DNA from: Deltaproteobacteria bacterium
GTDB lineage: Bacteria > Myxococcota_A > Polyangia > Polyangiales > Houyiibacteriaceae
Reading direction: 5' to 3'
Length of the DNA stretch: 64,000 nucleotides
Assembly: GCA_017644045.1 (NCBI GenBank)
Contig: JAEPMI010000002.1
Span: forward strand, 515,024-579,023
Shown: positions 35,893-44,057 of the stretch, piece after piece
Position numbering within the stretch: the stretch's first letter is position 1
Layout: every line of letters begins with the position of its first letter
Notes under the pieces: generated by a model
What the model saw: only the letters and a program-made list of their open reading frames with translations
What the model was told of the DNA's origin: nothing
Database searches by the model: none
Program-made: the position numbers and the translations under genes

Positions 35893-36921
35893 TCAGTGGT
35901 CGTGCGCCATCCCGTCGAAGGCGCATTCGCCCTCGCCCTGGAAATGCCCCTGGGTCTTGAGCTGCCCGATGACGTAGTCCCACATCTCCATCAGCTCGAT
36001 GGGCGGGGCGCCGAGGGCGTAGCGCTCGTCCAGCTCCGCGAGGTCGGAGGGAGCGATGGACTCGAGCTCCTCGCGGGTCACGTCGCCGTCGAGGTCGAGG
36101 TCACTGTCGGCGATCCACTGTGCGAGACGCATGATGCCGCCCTCGTCCCCCTCGGGGAACCCGTTGAAGAAGATGTGATCGCCATGAATGGTCAGTGCCA
36201 CGGTCTGGCTGCCCCCTTCGGGCACGGCGAAGCCAAACATCTCGTCGATCTGGCAGGGACCGAACACGGTCTCGGCGGTCACCCCCCACGTGAAGGTGAT
36301 GGTGGCGTTGTCGTAGCAGTCCTCGTCGCGGCTGTTGGTGTTGCCGTTCGGCGTGGCACCGCCGACGTTCGCGAGGCTGGCCGGCGGGCAGGACTGACCG
36401 CTCGGGTGAGTCATCGTCGCTTCGATGAGGTAGGTCCAGTCCTGGGCGACCATCTCGTCGTAGTCGGCTTCGCTGACCGTCTCGTGGCGCATGCTGCCGT
36501 CGCCGGCGCCGGGGGTAGAGTAGCCGACCTCCCAGCGGCCTGGCCGGATGCCGTCGAAGGTCCAGAGCGCCTCGCCGGCGGCCGAGATCTGAGTGAGGTC
36601 GGCGACGAACACGTCCGGTGCCTCGGCATCGACGGTCTCATCGGTGGACAGGTGGATGTCCACGTCGCCGATCGCGACCAGGTAGCGGTCGAAGGTCACC
36701 GTCCAACCGTCTTGAATGGACTCCCCTTCGTCGCCGGGCTCCAGGCCTTCGGTGATGGTGTCCTCCGGCTCGAGCAGCACCGTCACGTCGCCGAGCGTGG
36801 GCGTCGCCATGTCCGTTTCGGGCACCCTCATGTCGTCGGTGGTGTCCGTGGTGTCGCCGTCGTCGTCACCACAGGCGATGACGAGGTTGAGGGCGAGCAG
36901 GCAGGGGATGAAGGACTTCAC
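35893..36921 (-). CDS. Lipoprotein of the metal regulon with His/Cys tail
   Basis: A 342-residue lipoprotein: MKSFIPCLLALNLVIACGDD gives lipobox VIAC, followed by an acidic Thr-rich linker. The mature domain is acidic and beta-rich with a His-containing centre (LTIHGDHIFFNGF) and a DLDLDGDVTREELESI stretch like an EF-hand loop. The C-terminus CAFDGMAHDH has closely spaced Cys and His that could bind a metal. No family is recognised. The GTG start has a proper AGGAG site 7 bases upstream; an 18-base perfect palindrome of the regulon operator lies 50 bases upstream, so metal-dependent repression is likely. Confidence 0.78.
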   Translation of the reverse strand: MKSFIPCLLALNLVIACGDDDGDTTDTTDDMRVPETDMATPTLGDVTVLLEPEDTITEGLEPGDEGESIQDGWTVTFDRYLVAIGDVDIHLSTDETVDAEAPDVFVADLTQISAAGEALWTFDGIRPGRWEVGYSTPGAGDGSMRHETVSEADYDEMVAQDWTYLIEATMTHPSGQSCPPASLANVGGATPNGNTNSRDEDCYDNATITFTWGVTAETVFGPCQIDEMFGFAVPEGGSQTVALTIHGDHIFFNGFPEGDEGGIMRLAQWIADSDLDLDGDVTREELESIAPSDLAELDERYALGAPPIELMEMWDYVIGQLKTQGHFQGEGECAFDGMAHDH

Positions 36922-36970
36922 GAGAGACTCCTGGGGTCAGTAGAGAGGTTGGCCGCCTTGATAGCAAACC

Positions 36971-36988
36971 GAGTTGCAATTGCAACTC
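36971..36988. promoter_or_regulatory. Fur-family operator copy C (perfect palindrome)
   Basis: GAGTTGCAATTGCAACTC is a perfect 18-base palindrome. It reads as two overlapping, oppositely facing copies of the TTGCAACTC half-operator seen at the other sites. It lies upstream of the His/Cys-tail lipoprotein gene, just before a TATCAA -10 candidate, and 8 bases after the end of the MerC-like gene. Confidence 0.75.
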
Positions 36989-36995
36989 AATTACA

Positions 36996-37382
36996 TCAAT
37001 GCGCCGCACCGCCACGGAGATTGACCACGTGCGCCAGCGCGAGGCCAACACCTCCGAGCGCCGAGAAGACCTCCACTCCACCGTGAACGCCGGCGTGCTC
37101 GAACCCTCGGCCCACGAGCAGGAGACCGATCGAGACGACGAACGCAGCGACCACGATCCGCGACCTGCCGGCCCGCAAGGCCAACGTGGCCGCTATCGCC
37201 CCCACGGCCACGGCGGTGATGGTGAACACCCACTCGGCGGTCTCGTCGAGCAGCGCTCCGAGCCCGGTGGCCGCCAAGAGGGCCGGCGCGAGGGCGACGA
37301 ACAGGCAATGCAGAGCGCAAGACCCGCTGAGCAGGAGGCCCGCGACATCCAGACGATTGCGTGCCTTCGTCCCGCCGCTCAT
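36996..37382 (-). CDS. MerC-family membrane protein
   Basis: A 128-residue inner-membrane protein with four hydrophobic segments. The first carries GSCALHCLFVALAPALL, the CxxxHC pattern of the MerC family near residue 21, and the rest follows MerC in length and helix order. MerC was first described in mercury uptake; homologues in metal regulons without other mer genes, as here, more likely act in zinc or copper handling, which is inference. The ATG overlaps the DUF1826 stop (ATGA), so both are read from the operator-controlled promoter at 38051-38079. Confidence 0.85.
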   Translation of the reverse strand: MSGGTKARNRLDVAGLLLSGSCALHCLFVALAPALLAATGLGALLDETAEWVFTITAVAVGAIAATLALRAGRSRIVVAAFVVSIGLLLVGRGFEHAGVHGGVEVFSALGGVGLALAHVVNLRGGAAH

Positions 37383-38044
37383 CGGCGGTCCTTGGCGTCG
37401 ATCCGCAGCAGGAGCCTCGGCGGAGCCGAGGGACCGACTGGCGGGGACCGATGGACGGCCCCGGTACCACCAGGCCATTGCTCTCCCTTCAACACCAACA
37501 CGTCGCCCGCCCGTGCTTGACGGAGAGCGCCTGGGTGGCGCAACACCGAGGCGTTGGCTTCCTCGACCGGCACGTCGATCCGGCGGAGGTTCTCCCGCAC
37601 CACGTCCCCCGGCGCGACCCACTGCGTGCCCGGTCCCGTGTAGGTGCAGAGCATGCGGAGGGTCACGTAGTCGGCGTGGAGCTTCTCGCACATCCCGTCC
37701 CGGATGGTGTGGAGCCGAACGACGACCTCGTTCTCGCCCGTGATGGCCGCGAACGTGGGAAGGAGCCGTCGAAGGTCGTTGCATACGAACGCCGCGAGCA
37801 ACGGATCCCCCATCTGCGCCGCGGCCTGCCGCGCCTGCTGTGGAGAGGCCAGATCCACGGTGGTCTCGACCGCGATGGGGCGCGACCTGGCAGCCTCCGA
37901 GAAGCGGCGAGCCGCGACCGCCGGAAGCGCGCGCGGCCAGACTCCGACGCCGAATTTCGATGCACGGGTCCACGCGAGCTCGGCTGGCGACCGAGCGATC
38001 AGATAGCCGGGCTCCGCGACGGAACGGGACAGGGCGAACGCCAT
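37379..38044 (-). CDS. DUF1826 protein
   Basis: A 221-residue protein matching DUF1826: VCNDLRRLLPTFAAITGENEVVVRLHTIRDGMCEKLHADYVTLRMLCTYTG-type core, WVAPGDVVRENL and a C-terminal VLKGEQWPG plus APPRLLLRID. Conserved Cys and His (MCEKLHAD, CTYTG) suggest metal binding. The biochemical role of the family is unknown, but its genes are frequently found in Zur regulons. First gene of a two-gene unit with the MerC-like gene. The promoter has TTGCGT, 17 bases, TAGGAA and 6 bases to the ATG, with an operator palindrome overlapping the -35 box. Confidence 0.85.
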   Translation of the reverse strand: MAFALSRSVAEPGYLIARSPAELAWTRASKFGVGVWPRALPAVAARRFSEAARSRPIAVETTVDLASPQQARQAAAQMGDPLLAAFVCNDLRRLLPTFAAITGENEVVVRLHTIRDGMCEKLHADYVTLRMLCTYTGPGTQWVAPGDVVRENLRRIDVPVEEANASVLRHPGALRQARAGDVLVLKGEQWPGGTGAVHRSPPVGPSAPPRLLLRIDAKDRR

Positions 38045-38050
38045 ACCGCG

Positions 38051-38079
38051 TTCCTAGCCGGCCATGGCTACAAACGCAA
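38051..38079 (-). promoter_or_regulatory. Leaderless promoter of the DUF1826-MerC unit
   Basis: Minus strand: TTGCGT (38074-38079), 17-base spacer, TAGGAA (38051-38056), 6 bases, ATG. The -35 box is part of operator copy D, so a bound repressor would exclude polymerase. Confidence 0.6.
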
Positions 38080-38096
38080 CTCTATTGCAATAGAGT
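38075..38096. promoter_or_regulatory. Fur-family operator copy D (perfect palindrome)
   Basis: ACTCTATTGCAATAGAGT (38079-38096) is a perfect 18-base palindrome overlapping a copy of the regulon 17-mer, CGCAACTCTATTGCAA (from 38075). It covers the -35 box of the DUF1826 promoter and lies 20 bases downstream of the dnaK stop. Confidence 0.75.
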
Positions 38097-38115
38097 CAGT
38101 GATGCGATGAGACGC

Positions 38116-39969
38116 TCAGCTGGATGCGTCGTCGGGCTCGTCGAGGTCGATGGTCTCATCGTCGCCGTACATCGCCTCGGCGATCTTGTAGGCGCTGAGC
38201 TCGAGCCGCTGGAGCGCGTCGCGGAGCTCCACGGCGTCGCCGTCCTCGGCCACCAGCCCCTCGAGGGCCTCGATGTCGAGCTGGACCTCGGCGATGACCG
38301 CCGCGTCGACGAACTCGGCCATCTCCTCGACGGCTCGCTTCGTCGTGTAGATGAGGGACTGCGCGCCGTTCTTGAGCTCGGCGAGCTCCTTGCGCTTCGC
38401 GTCGCTCTCTTTGTACTGGCCCGCCTCTTCCACGAGCTTGTCGATCTCCTCTTCGGAGAGACCGCTCGAGGCGACGACCTGCACCGACTGGCTGCGACCG
38501 GAGCGCAGGTCCTTGGCGGTGACGTTCACCATGCCGTTGGCGTCGATGTCGAAGGAGACCTCGATCTCCGGCACGCCGCGCGGCGCCGGCGGGATCGGCG
38601 CGAGCTCGAACTTGGCCAGCGACTTGTTGTCGGCGGCCATCTCGCGCTCGCCCTGCAGAACGTGCACCGGCACGAAGGGCTGGTTGTCGACGCTGGTGGT
38701 GAAGATCTCCTGCGCCTTGGTCGGAATGGTGGTGTTCCGCGGGATGAGCGGCGTGAACACGCCACCGCCGGTCTCCACGCCGAGGCTCAGGGGCGTCACG
38801 TCGAGGAGCAGGACCTCGTCGACCACACCGGAGAGCGCCGCGCCCTGGAGCGCCGCGCCGATGGCCACGACCTCGTCCGGGTTCACGCCCTTGTGCGGCT
38901 CCTTGCCATCGAAGAACTCGGTGATCTTCCGACGCACCAACGGCATCCGGGTCTGACCACCCACGAGGAGCACCACGTCGATGTCCGACTTCTGCAGGCC
39001 GGCGTCGTCGAGCGCCCGTTGCACCGGCACGAGCGAGCGGTCGATGAGATCGCCCGCGAGAATGTCGAGCTCGCTACGCTTGAGCGTGGTCACCAGGTGC
39101 TTCGGCCCGGACTCGTCCGCGGCGAGGAAGGGCAGGTTCACCTCGGTGTCGAGCGAGGTCGAGAGCTCGTGCTTCGCCTTCTCGGCCTGCTCCTTGAGCC
39201 GCTGCAGCGCGATCCGGTCGTCGCGCAGGTCGATGCCGTGCTCCTTCTGGAAGCGGTTCGCGAGCTCCTCCACCAGGAGGTGGTCGACGTCCTCGCCACC
39301 GAGGTGCGTGTCGCCCGAGGTCGAGCGAACGCGGAAGACGCCGCCGGAGATCTCGAGGATCGAGATGTCGAAGGTGCCACCGCCGAGGTCGTAGACCGCG
39401 AGGCGCTGGCCGTCCTTCTCCTCGAAGCCATACGCGAGCGCAGCCGCGGTCGGCTCGTTGATGATGCGCTTGACGTCCAGGCCGGCGATCTTGCCCGCCG
39501 CCTTGGTCGCCGCGCGCTGCGCGTCGTTGAAGTAGGCCGGGACCGTGACGACCGCTTCGGTGATGCCTTCGCCGAGGTAGCTCTCGGCGATGTCCTTCAT
39601 CTCCTCGAGGATCATCGCGGAGATTTCCGGCGGCGAGTAATCCTTGCCGCCCGCGCTGACCCAGGCGTCACCGTTGGTGTTCTGGATGACCTTGTAGGCG
39701 ACGAGCTTCGCGTGGCCGCTGACGTCCTCGGAGTCGAACTCCTGGCCCATCAGCCGCTTGACCGCGTAGACGGTGTCTTCGGGGTTCGTCTGCGCCTGGC
39801 GCTTGGCGACCGAGCCGATGCGGCGCTCGCCGTCCTTCGTGAACGCCACCACCGATGGCGTGGTCCGCGAGCCCTGCGCGTTCGGAATCACCACCGGCTC
39901 CCCGTTGTCGTCCACGAAGGCGACGCAGGAGTTGGTGGTCCCGAGGTCGATTCCGATGACCTTCGGCAT
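38116..39969 (-). CDS. dnaK: Chaperone DnaK (Hsp70)
   Basis: A 617-residue Hsp70: N-terminal [10 protein letters not shown], phosphate loops ([18 protein letters not shown]), linker region [15 protein letters not shown] and substrate-binding domain up to residue 500, then a helical lid. The C-terminus is short and acidic ([12 protein letters not shown]) rather than the usual EEVK/D-rich tail. ATP-driven folding of client proteins in the cytosol, with GrpE as exchange factor. It starts 1 base after the grpE stop. No dnaJ follows, since the next gene belongs to the metal regulon. Myxobacteria carry several dnaK copies; whether this is the main one cannot be told. Confidence 0.95.
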   Translation of the reverse strand: MPKVIGIDLGTTNSCVAFVDDNGEPVVIPNAQGSRTTPSVVAFTKDGERRIGSVAKRQAQTNPEDTVYAVKRLMGQEFDSEDVSGHAKLVAYKVIQNTNGDAWVSAGGKDYSPPEISAMILEEMKDIAESYLGEGITEAVVTVPAYFNDAQRAATKAAGKIAGLDVKRIINEPTAAALAYGFEEKDGQRLAVYDLGGGTFDISILEISGGVFRVRSTSGDTHLGGEDVDHLLVEELANRFQKEHGIDLRDDRIALQRLKEQAEKAKHELSTSLDTEVNLPFLAADESGPKHLVTTLKRSELDILAGDLIDRSLVPVQRALDDAGLQKSDIDVVLLVGGQTRMPLVRRKITEFFDGKEPHKGVNPDEVVAIGAALQGAALSGVVDEVLLLDVTPLSLGVETGGGVFTPLIPRNTTIPTKAQEIFTTSVDNQPFVPVHVLQGEREMAADNKSLAKFELAPIPPAPRGVPEIEVSFDIDANGMVNVTAKDLRSGRSQSVQVVASSGLSEEEIDKLVEEAGQYKESDAKRKELAELKNGAQSLIYTTKRAVEEMAEFVDAAVIAEVQLDIEALEGLVAEDGDAVELRDALQRLELSAYKIAEAMYGDDETIDLDEPDDASS

Positions 39970-39970
39970 G

Positions 39971-40537
39971 CTACGCCTCGGCCGATGGCGGCTTGGCGAC
40001 GACGACCATCGCCGGACGGATCAGCTTCGGTCCGAGCATCCAGCCGGAGACCACCTCGGCGAGAATGGTTCCGGGCGGCGAGTCCTCGGTCTCCTGCTGC
40101 TGGATCGCGTCGTGGACGTTCGGGTCGAACTTCTCACCGACGGTCTTCACGCGCTCGAGGCTCATGCCCTCGGCCGCGTCTTCGAAGCTCTTGAGGACCA
40201 TCTCGACGCCCTGGACCACGGCGGCCACGTCCTGCGCTCCGCCGGCGGCCTGCACGGCCCGCTCGAGGTTGTCGTAGATGGGCAGGATCTGAGCGAGGAC
40301 GTCTTCCTTCGCCCGACGCGCGGCATCCTCGATGTCGCGCTTCGCTCGCTTGCGGAAGTTCTCGAAGTCGGCGGCCGTGCGGAGGAGCTGGTCCTTCAGC
40401 TTGGCGGCCTTGGCCTCCGCCTCTTCGAGCGGATCCATGGGCTCGGCGGAATCTTCCACTGAGGCCTCGGTGGCCTCCTCCGTCCCTTCTTCCGCTTCCT
40501 CTTCTTCAGGTCGGTCCGTCTCCGGCTCGTCCGTCAC
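39971..40537 (-). CDS. grpE: Nucleotide exchange factor GrpE
   Basis: A 188-residue GrpE: acidic disordered N-terminus (about 45 residues), a long coiled-coil helix ([39 protein letters not shown]) and a C-terminal beta-wing with [13 protein letters not shown] and [19 protein letters not shown], the conserved GrpE signature region. It releases ADP from DnaK. The GTG start has GGAGG 9 bases upstream. Between hrcA and dnaK. Confidence 0.95.
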   Translation of the reverse strand: MTDEPETDRPEEEEAEEGTEEATEASVEDSAEPMDPLEEAEAKAAKLKDQLLRTAADFENFRKRAKRDIEDAARRAKEDVLAQILPIYDNLERAVQAAGGAQDVAAVVQGVEMVLKSFEDAAEGMSLERVKTVGEKFDPNVHDAIQQQETEDSPPGTILAEVVSGWMLGPKLIRPAMVVVAKPPSAEA

Positions 40538-40647
40538 GCTCTAAACCTCCGGGCTCCCCCCGATTGGGCTGGCGATGCTAGCACGCAACACGGCACGCGC
40601 AGCGGCATCTTGCAATGCCCCAATCGGGTGAGGTCGCTCTAAACCTC
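40538..40647. repeat. hrcA-grpE spacer element: 12-base direct repeats around a 10-base inverted repeat
   Basis: GCTCTAAACCTC occurs at 40538-40549 and again at 40636-40647, overlapping the hrcA stop. Between them CCCGATTGGG (40559-40568) and CCCAATCGGG (40619-40628) are exact reverse complements about 50 bases apart. The spacer transcript could fold into a long hairpin affecting grpE-dnaK expression; alternatively it is a small insertion with a target duplication. No CIRCE operator is present. Confidence 0.6.
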
Positions 40648-41682
40648 TTCGTCGGTGCCGCCGAGCACCTCGCTCATGACCCGCGCGGTGAACCCAACCA
40701 GGGGTACGACCTTCGCGTAGTCGAGTCGGGTCGGTCCGATCACGCCCAGCGTGCCTTTCGACGAACCGTCCTGGCTGTAGGACGTAGAGATCACGGTGAC
40801 GTCCTCGACATCGGCGAGGTTCGCTTCCGATCCGATGAGTACCCGCACCCCGCCCGAGGCGAGGGTCTCGTCGAGCATGGCGAGCAGCCGAGCCCGGTCG
40901 TCGAAGGCCCGAAGGAACTGGCGGATCTTGTCCGCGTCGAGGAACTCGGGGCGGTCGAAGAGCCGCTCCTGGCCCTCGATGAGCACCTGGGGCGCCGCCT
41001 TCTGTTCGATGGTCTTGCCGAGAACCTCGGCCGCGCGCTGGCGCAGCTCCTCGATGGCGCCCCGCTCCCGATCGTGGCGCTCGGCGACCATGCCCTGAAT
41101 GGCCACCAGGCTCTGGGGCGACTCGAGCAGCTCGGCCACCAGGTTGTTCACCCGCTCGAGCTCGGCCGGTTGGAGCTCGGCCGGCGCGGGAAGCACTCGG
41201 TTCTGGACCGCCCCACCCTGGGTCACGAGCACCGCGAGCATCCGGGAGTCGTCGAGGCGCAGGAACCGGAGCTGGCGGAGCAGCTCCTCCTCGGGCTTGG
41301 GGCTGGTCACGACGACGGCGGCACCGGTCAGCGTGCTCAAGAGCTGGCCCGCCTCCCGTTGGATGTCGGTGCCCGGGTCCAGGTTGCGGAGCCGCTCGAG
41401 CACCGCGGTCCGGTCCTCCGGAGCGACGTCCCGCATCCGAACGAGCGCTTCGACGAAGATCCGGAACCCCTGGACGGTCGGGATCCGGCCAGCGCTGGTG
41501 TGCGGCTGGGCGACGTATCCCATCTCCTCGAGGTCGGCGAGCACGTTCCGGATCGTCGCGGGCGAGAGGTTGATCCCGTAGCGGCGGGCGAGCCGACGGG
41601 AGCCGACGGGCTCACCAGAGGCGATGTACTCGGTGATCGTCGCGTAGAGGATCCGTCGAGAGCGCTGGGTGAGCTCGGCCAT
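40639..41682 (-). CDS. hrcA: Heat-inducible transcription repressor HrcA
   Basis: A 347-residue HrcA: N-terminal winged helix with ITEYIASGEPVGSRRLARRYGINLSPATIRNVLADLEEMGY (family hallmark) and TSAGRIPT, then the GAF-like dimer domain, ending VIGPTRLDYAKVVPLVGFTA, which is the conserved C-terminal motif. It represses heat-shock genes by binding CIRCE. I find no CIRCE (TTAGCACTC-N9-GAGTGCTAA) upstream of hrcA or grpE here, so its target may be elsewhere (groE) or a divergent site. Follows the ftsB-like gene by 55 bases. Confidence 0.95.
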   Translation of the reverse strand: MAELTQRSRRILYATITEYIASGEPVGSRRLARRYGINLSPATIRNVLADLEEMGYVAQPHTSAGRIPTVQGFRIFVEALVRMRDVAPEDRTAVLERLRNLDPGTDIQREAGQLLSTLTGAAVVVTSPKPEEELLRQLRFLRLDDSRMLAVLVTQGGAVQNRVLPAPAELQPAELERVNNLVAELLESPQSLVAIQGMVAERHDRERGAIEELRQRAAEVLGKTIEQKAAPQVLIEGQERLFDRPEFLDADKIRQFLRAFDDRARLLAMLDETLASGGVRVLIGSEANLADVEDVTVISTSYSQDGSSKGTLGVIGPTRLDYAKVVPLVGFTARVMSEVLGGTDEEV

Positions 41683-41737
41683 CCGGTCCCCGGAGGCTAC
41701 TCCAGCGCACGGATCCCTGCACGCCGCGAAGCAGCCC

Positions 41738-42025
41738 TCAGTCCGCGGGGAACTGAAAGACCAGCTCGCCTTCGCGGATCATCCCGAGCTCGTCGCGTGC
41801 CACCCGCTCGATGGCAGCCGGGTCGTTGCGGAGCCCCTCGACCTCGCGCTCCAGAGCGCGAACCTCGGCTTCGAGCCGGGCGTTCGCCTCCTGGACCTCG
41901 CCCAGCTCGCTCTTGAGCACGCGGTACCGAGGCAACCCGCGCTCGTCGAGGATGCGCAGCGGCACCGCGACGATCGCGAGCACCAGCAGCGCGAAGGGCA
42001 GGAGCCAGGCGTGCCGCGAGGACAT
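41738..42025 (-). CDS. FtsB/DivIC-type septum formation initiator
   Basis: A 95-residue small bitopic membrane protein: one N-terminal membrane helix (WLLPFALLVLAIVAVPL), a heptad-patterned coiled coil (LKSELGEVQEANARLEAEVRAL) and the DivIC/FtsB motif DPAAIERVARDELGMIREGE. Members join FtsL and FtsQ in the division complex. Size, topology and motif match the family. Start could also be ATG at 42037, adding four residues. Its place before hrcA is not a division-gene context. Confidence 0.88.
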   Translation of the reverse strand: MSSRHAWLLPFALLVLAIVAVPLRILDERGLPRYRVLKSELGEVQEANARLEAEVRALEREVEGLRNDPAAIERVARDELGMIREGELVFQFPAD

Positions 42026-42154
42026 GGGGCCGACCATCGCCGACGCCCCGATGGCCGTCCAGAAACCGGGGTACGGCCGTGCGGCCACGGCGAATTTCGT
42101 GCACGAGTACGAGGACGTGCGCGAACGAACCAGTGGCCGTGCTAAGCGGGGGCC

Positions 42155-42823
42155 ATGGCCAAGAAGAAGTGCTGGCTCTCCTGGAGCTCCGGCAAGGACT
42201 CCGCGTGGGCGCTCGGTACGCTGCGCGAGCGGGACGATGTCGAGGTCGTCGGGCTGCTGACGACGCTGAACGAAGAGGCCGACCGAGTGGCCATGCACGC
42301 CGTTCGACGCACGCTCCTCCAGGCCCAGGCCGACGCCGCCGGCCTGCCGCTCGTCGCGATCGACCTGCCCTCCCCATGCTCCAACGAGGCCTACGAGGAG
42401 CGGATGAAGGGCGCGATGGCCCAGGCGCGCGAGGCGGGCGTGGAAGTGATGGCGTTCGGCGACCTCTTCCTCGAGGACGTCCGCGACTACCGCATCTCGC
42501 GCATGGAGGGCACCGGCATCGAGCCCATCTTCCCGATCTGGGGCCTGCCCACCGACCAGCTCGCCCGCACCATGGTCGACTCGGGGCTGAAGGCCTGGAT
42601 CACCTGCGTGGACCCGAAGCAGCTCGACCGCAGCTTCGTCGGTCGGCACTGGGACCACGCGCTCCTCGACGACCTCCCCGAGGGCGTCGACCCCTGCGGC
42701 GAGAAGGGCGAGGCGCACACCTTCTGCTATGCGGCGCCGTGTTTCACGCGGCCGATCGCCGTCACGCCGGGAGAGATCGTGGAGCGCGACGGCTTCGTCT
42801 TCGCCGACCTGTTGCCGGGCTGA
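42155..42823 (+). CDS. DPH6-like PP-loop ATPase (adenine nucleotide alpha hydrolase)
   Basis: A 222-residue protein with the PP-loop SWSSGKDSAWAL at residues 9-20, which binds ATP and releases pyrophosphate. The following MEGTGIEPIFPIWGLPTDQLA and DPKQLDRSFVGR segments match the diphthine-ammonia ligase (DPH6) family. Bacteria lack diphthamide, so the true substrate in this clade is unknown. A TAAGCG box ends 6 bases before the ATG. Divergent from the FtsB-like gene and followed after 22 bases by the CheY-like gene. Confidence 0.85.
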   Translation: MAKKKCWLSWSSGKDSAWALGTLRERDDVEVVGLLTTLNEEADRVAMHAVRRTLLQAQADAAGLPLVAIDLPSPCSNEAYEERMKGAMAQAREAGVEVMAFGDLFLEDVRDYRISRMEGTGIEPIFPIWGLPTDQLARTMVDSGLKAWITCVDPKQLDRSFVGRHWDHALLDDLPEGVDPCGEKGEAHTFCYAAPCFTRPIAVTPGEIVERDGFVFADLLPG

Positions 42824-42839
42824 ATCGCGCGGCTAGAGT
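42812..42839 (+). promoter_or_regulatory. Leaderless promoter of the CheY-like gene
   Basis: TTGCCG (42812-42817), 16-base spacer, TAGAGT (42834-42839), then 6 bases to the ATG at 42846. The -35 box lies inside the end of the DPH6-like gene. Confidence 0.5.
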
Positions 42840-42845
42840 TCCTCC

Positions 42846-43229
42846 ATGTCCAAGACGACGAGAGAGCGGCACGTGTTGGTGGCCGAGGACGACCCGGCCA
42901 TCCGGCGCCTCATCGAGGTCTCCGTCCGCGACTTCGCCACCGTTCACACCGTCGAAGACGGCGCCAAGGCCCTCGCGTGGCTCAAGGAGAACCCGAACGT
43001 GGATCTCCTGATCTCCGACGTGATGATGCCCGGGATGGACGGCTTCACCCTCTCGAAGATGCTCCGGCGCGACGCCAAGCTCAGCCGAATCCCGGTCATC
43101 TTCCTGACCGCGAAGGGCGGGGCGCGAGACATCGTCAACGGCATCAACGCCGGTGCCCGCCACTACCTCACCAAGCCGTTCGACCGAGACGACCTCGTCG
43201 CCAAGGTCCGCTCCACCCTCCGCGTCTAG
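42846..43229 (+). CDS. Single-domain response regulator (CheY/PilG-like)
   Basis: A 127-residue receiver with all key residues: AEDDP pocket, LISDVMMPGMDG (phospho-Asp near residue 59), Thr in FLTAKGG and Lys in TKPFD. There is no output domain and no adjacent kinase, so its partner is elsewhere. Its stop overlaps the convergent membrane-protein gene by 4 bases (CTAG). Confidence 0.9.
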   Translation: MSKTTRERHVLVAEDDPAIRRLIEVSVRDFATVHTVEDGAKALAWLKENPNVDLLISDVMMPGMDGFTLSKMLRRDAKLSRIPVIFLTAKGGARDIVNGINAGARHYLTKPFDRDDLVAKVRSTLRV

Positions 43230-43948
43230 CTCGCGCGGACGGCGGTGCCGCTGCCGCGGAGGAGGATCATCTTCTGCCAGATCTTCCGCTGCAGGCCGAT
43301 GCAGAGCTCCTCGACTTCGGTGACCGCGCGGATCGCCTCGGGGTCGTCGAAGCCGTCGCCGTAGAGGGCGGCGACCTTACCGTTCAGCGCGAGCATCTCG
43401 CTGCAGTAGTCGAGGTAGCGGCCCATCTGGAAGCGGGAGAAGGTCCGCTTCGGGCTGCTCGGGGTGTGGGACTCGGTCTGGCCGATCATCCCCGGGGTCT
43501 TGCTGAGCTGATGCACGTCGATGAGGTGCGCGAGGGTGCGGAGCTGGTGGAGCGCCCCGACGACGCGGCTCCGCTTCCGGCGGACCTCGTAGCTCGCGAG
43601 GAACCAACCAGCGGCGCCGAGGAGCAGCACGTCGTTGATGGCGGCCTCGGCCACCTGCAGGCCCTCGGCCCAGCTGATGCCGCCGTGGTCCTTTCCGCCG
43701 AACATCGCCATGAGCAAGGCCCCGACCGAGGCGAGCACCATGAGGATCAGGAGCCCGTAGCTCGGGATCCGCACCAGCCAGTTGGGCTCGCGGATTTGGT
43801 GGCAGGTCTCGTTCGCGTGGGAGCAGAGCTCGACCAGTTGGGAGCACACGCGAGACAATCCGGACTCCGGAAAGCGCTCCTCGATCCGCTTCTCGAGCCG
43901 CTCGGCGGTCTCGAGGATCTTCGCCGGTTCGAGACGGGCCAACTCCAC
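43226..43948 (-). CDS. Membrane protein of unknown function
   Basis: A protein of about 240 residues (GTG start at 43948 chosen because the frame upstream runs towards the divergent cyclase start). Two hydrophobic segments in the first half (YGLLILMVLASVGALLMAMF and INDVLLLGAAGWFLASYEV) form a helical hairpin, followed by a basic, helical cytoplasmic domain with FQMGRYLDYCSEMLAL. No family is recognised. Cys residues near the first helix (VCSQLVELCSHANETC) are close together. Overlaps the CheY-like gene convergently by 4 bases. Confidence 0.6.
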   Translation of the reverse strand: MELARLEPAKILETAERLEKRIEERFPESGLSRVCSQLVELCSHANETCHQIREPNWLVRIPSYGLLILMVLASVGALLMAMFGGKDHGGISWAEGLQVAEAAINDVLLLGAAGWFLASYEVRRKRSRVVGALHQLRTLAHLIDVHQLSKTPGMIGQTESHTPSSPKRTFSRFQMGRYLDYCSEMLALNGKVAALYGDGFDDPEAIRAVTEVEELCIGLQRKIWQKMILLRGSGTAVRAS

Positions 43949-44057
43949 GACGCCGATCCTACGCGGGCAAACGCGGCGTGGCCCAGTTTCAGCGCGAGTT
44001 TCGAGTCTCCCGAGACCCGTCGCTTTCTTGCCCAGAGCGCCCCCAACTGCGTACTGC

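Noticed and set aside
40559-40628. A CIRCE heat-shock operator near hrcA/grpE
   Set aside because: Only a weak resemblance to one CIRCE half (GCGTGCTAG) is present, and the partner half at 9 bases does not match. The inverted repeat here is a different sequence.
43915-43945. A tRNA T-arm-like GGTTCGAGACGGG
   Set aside because: No acceptor stem, anticodon arm or D-arm can be drawn around it, and it lies in the N-terminal part of a gene. No tRNA gene was found in the window.
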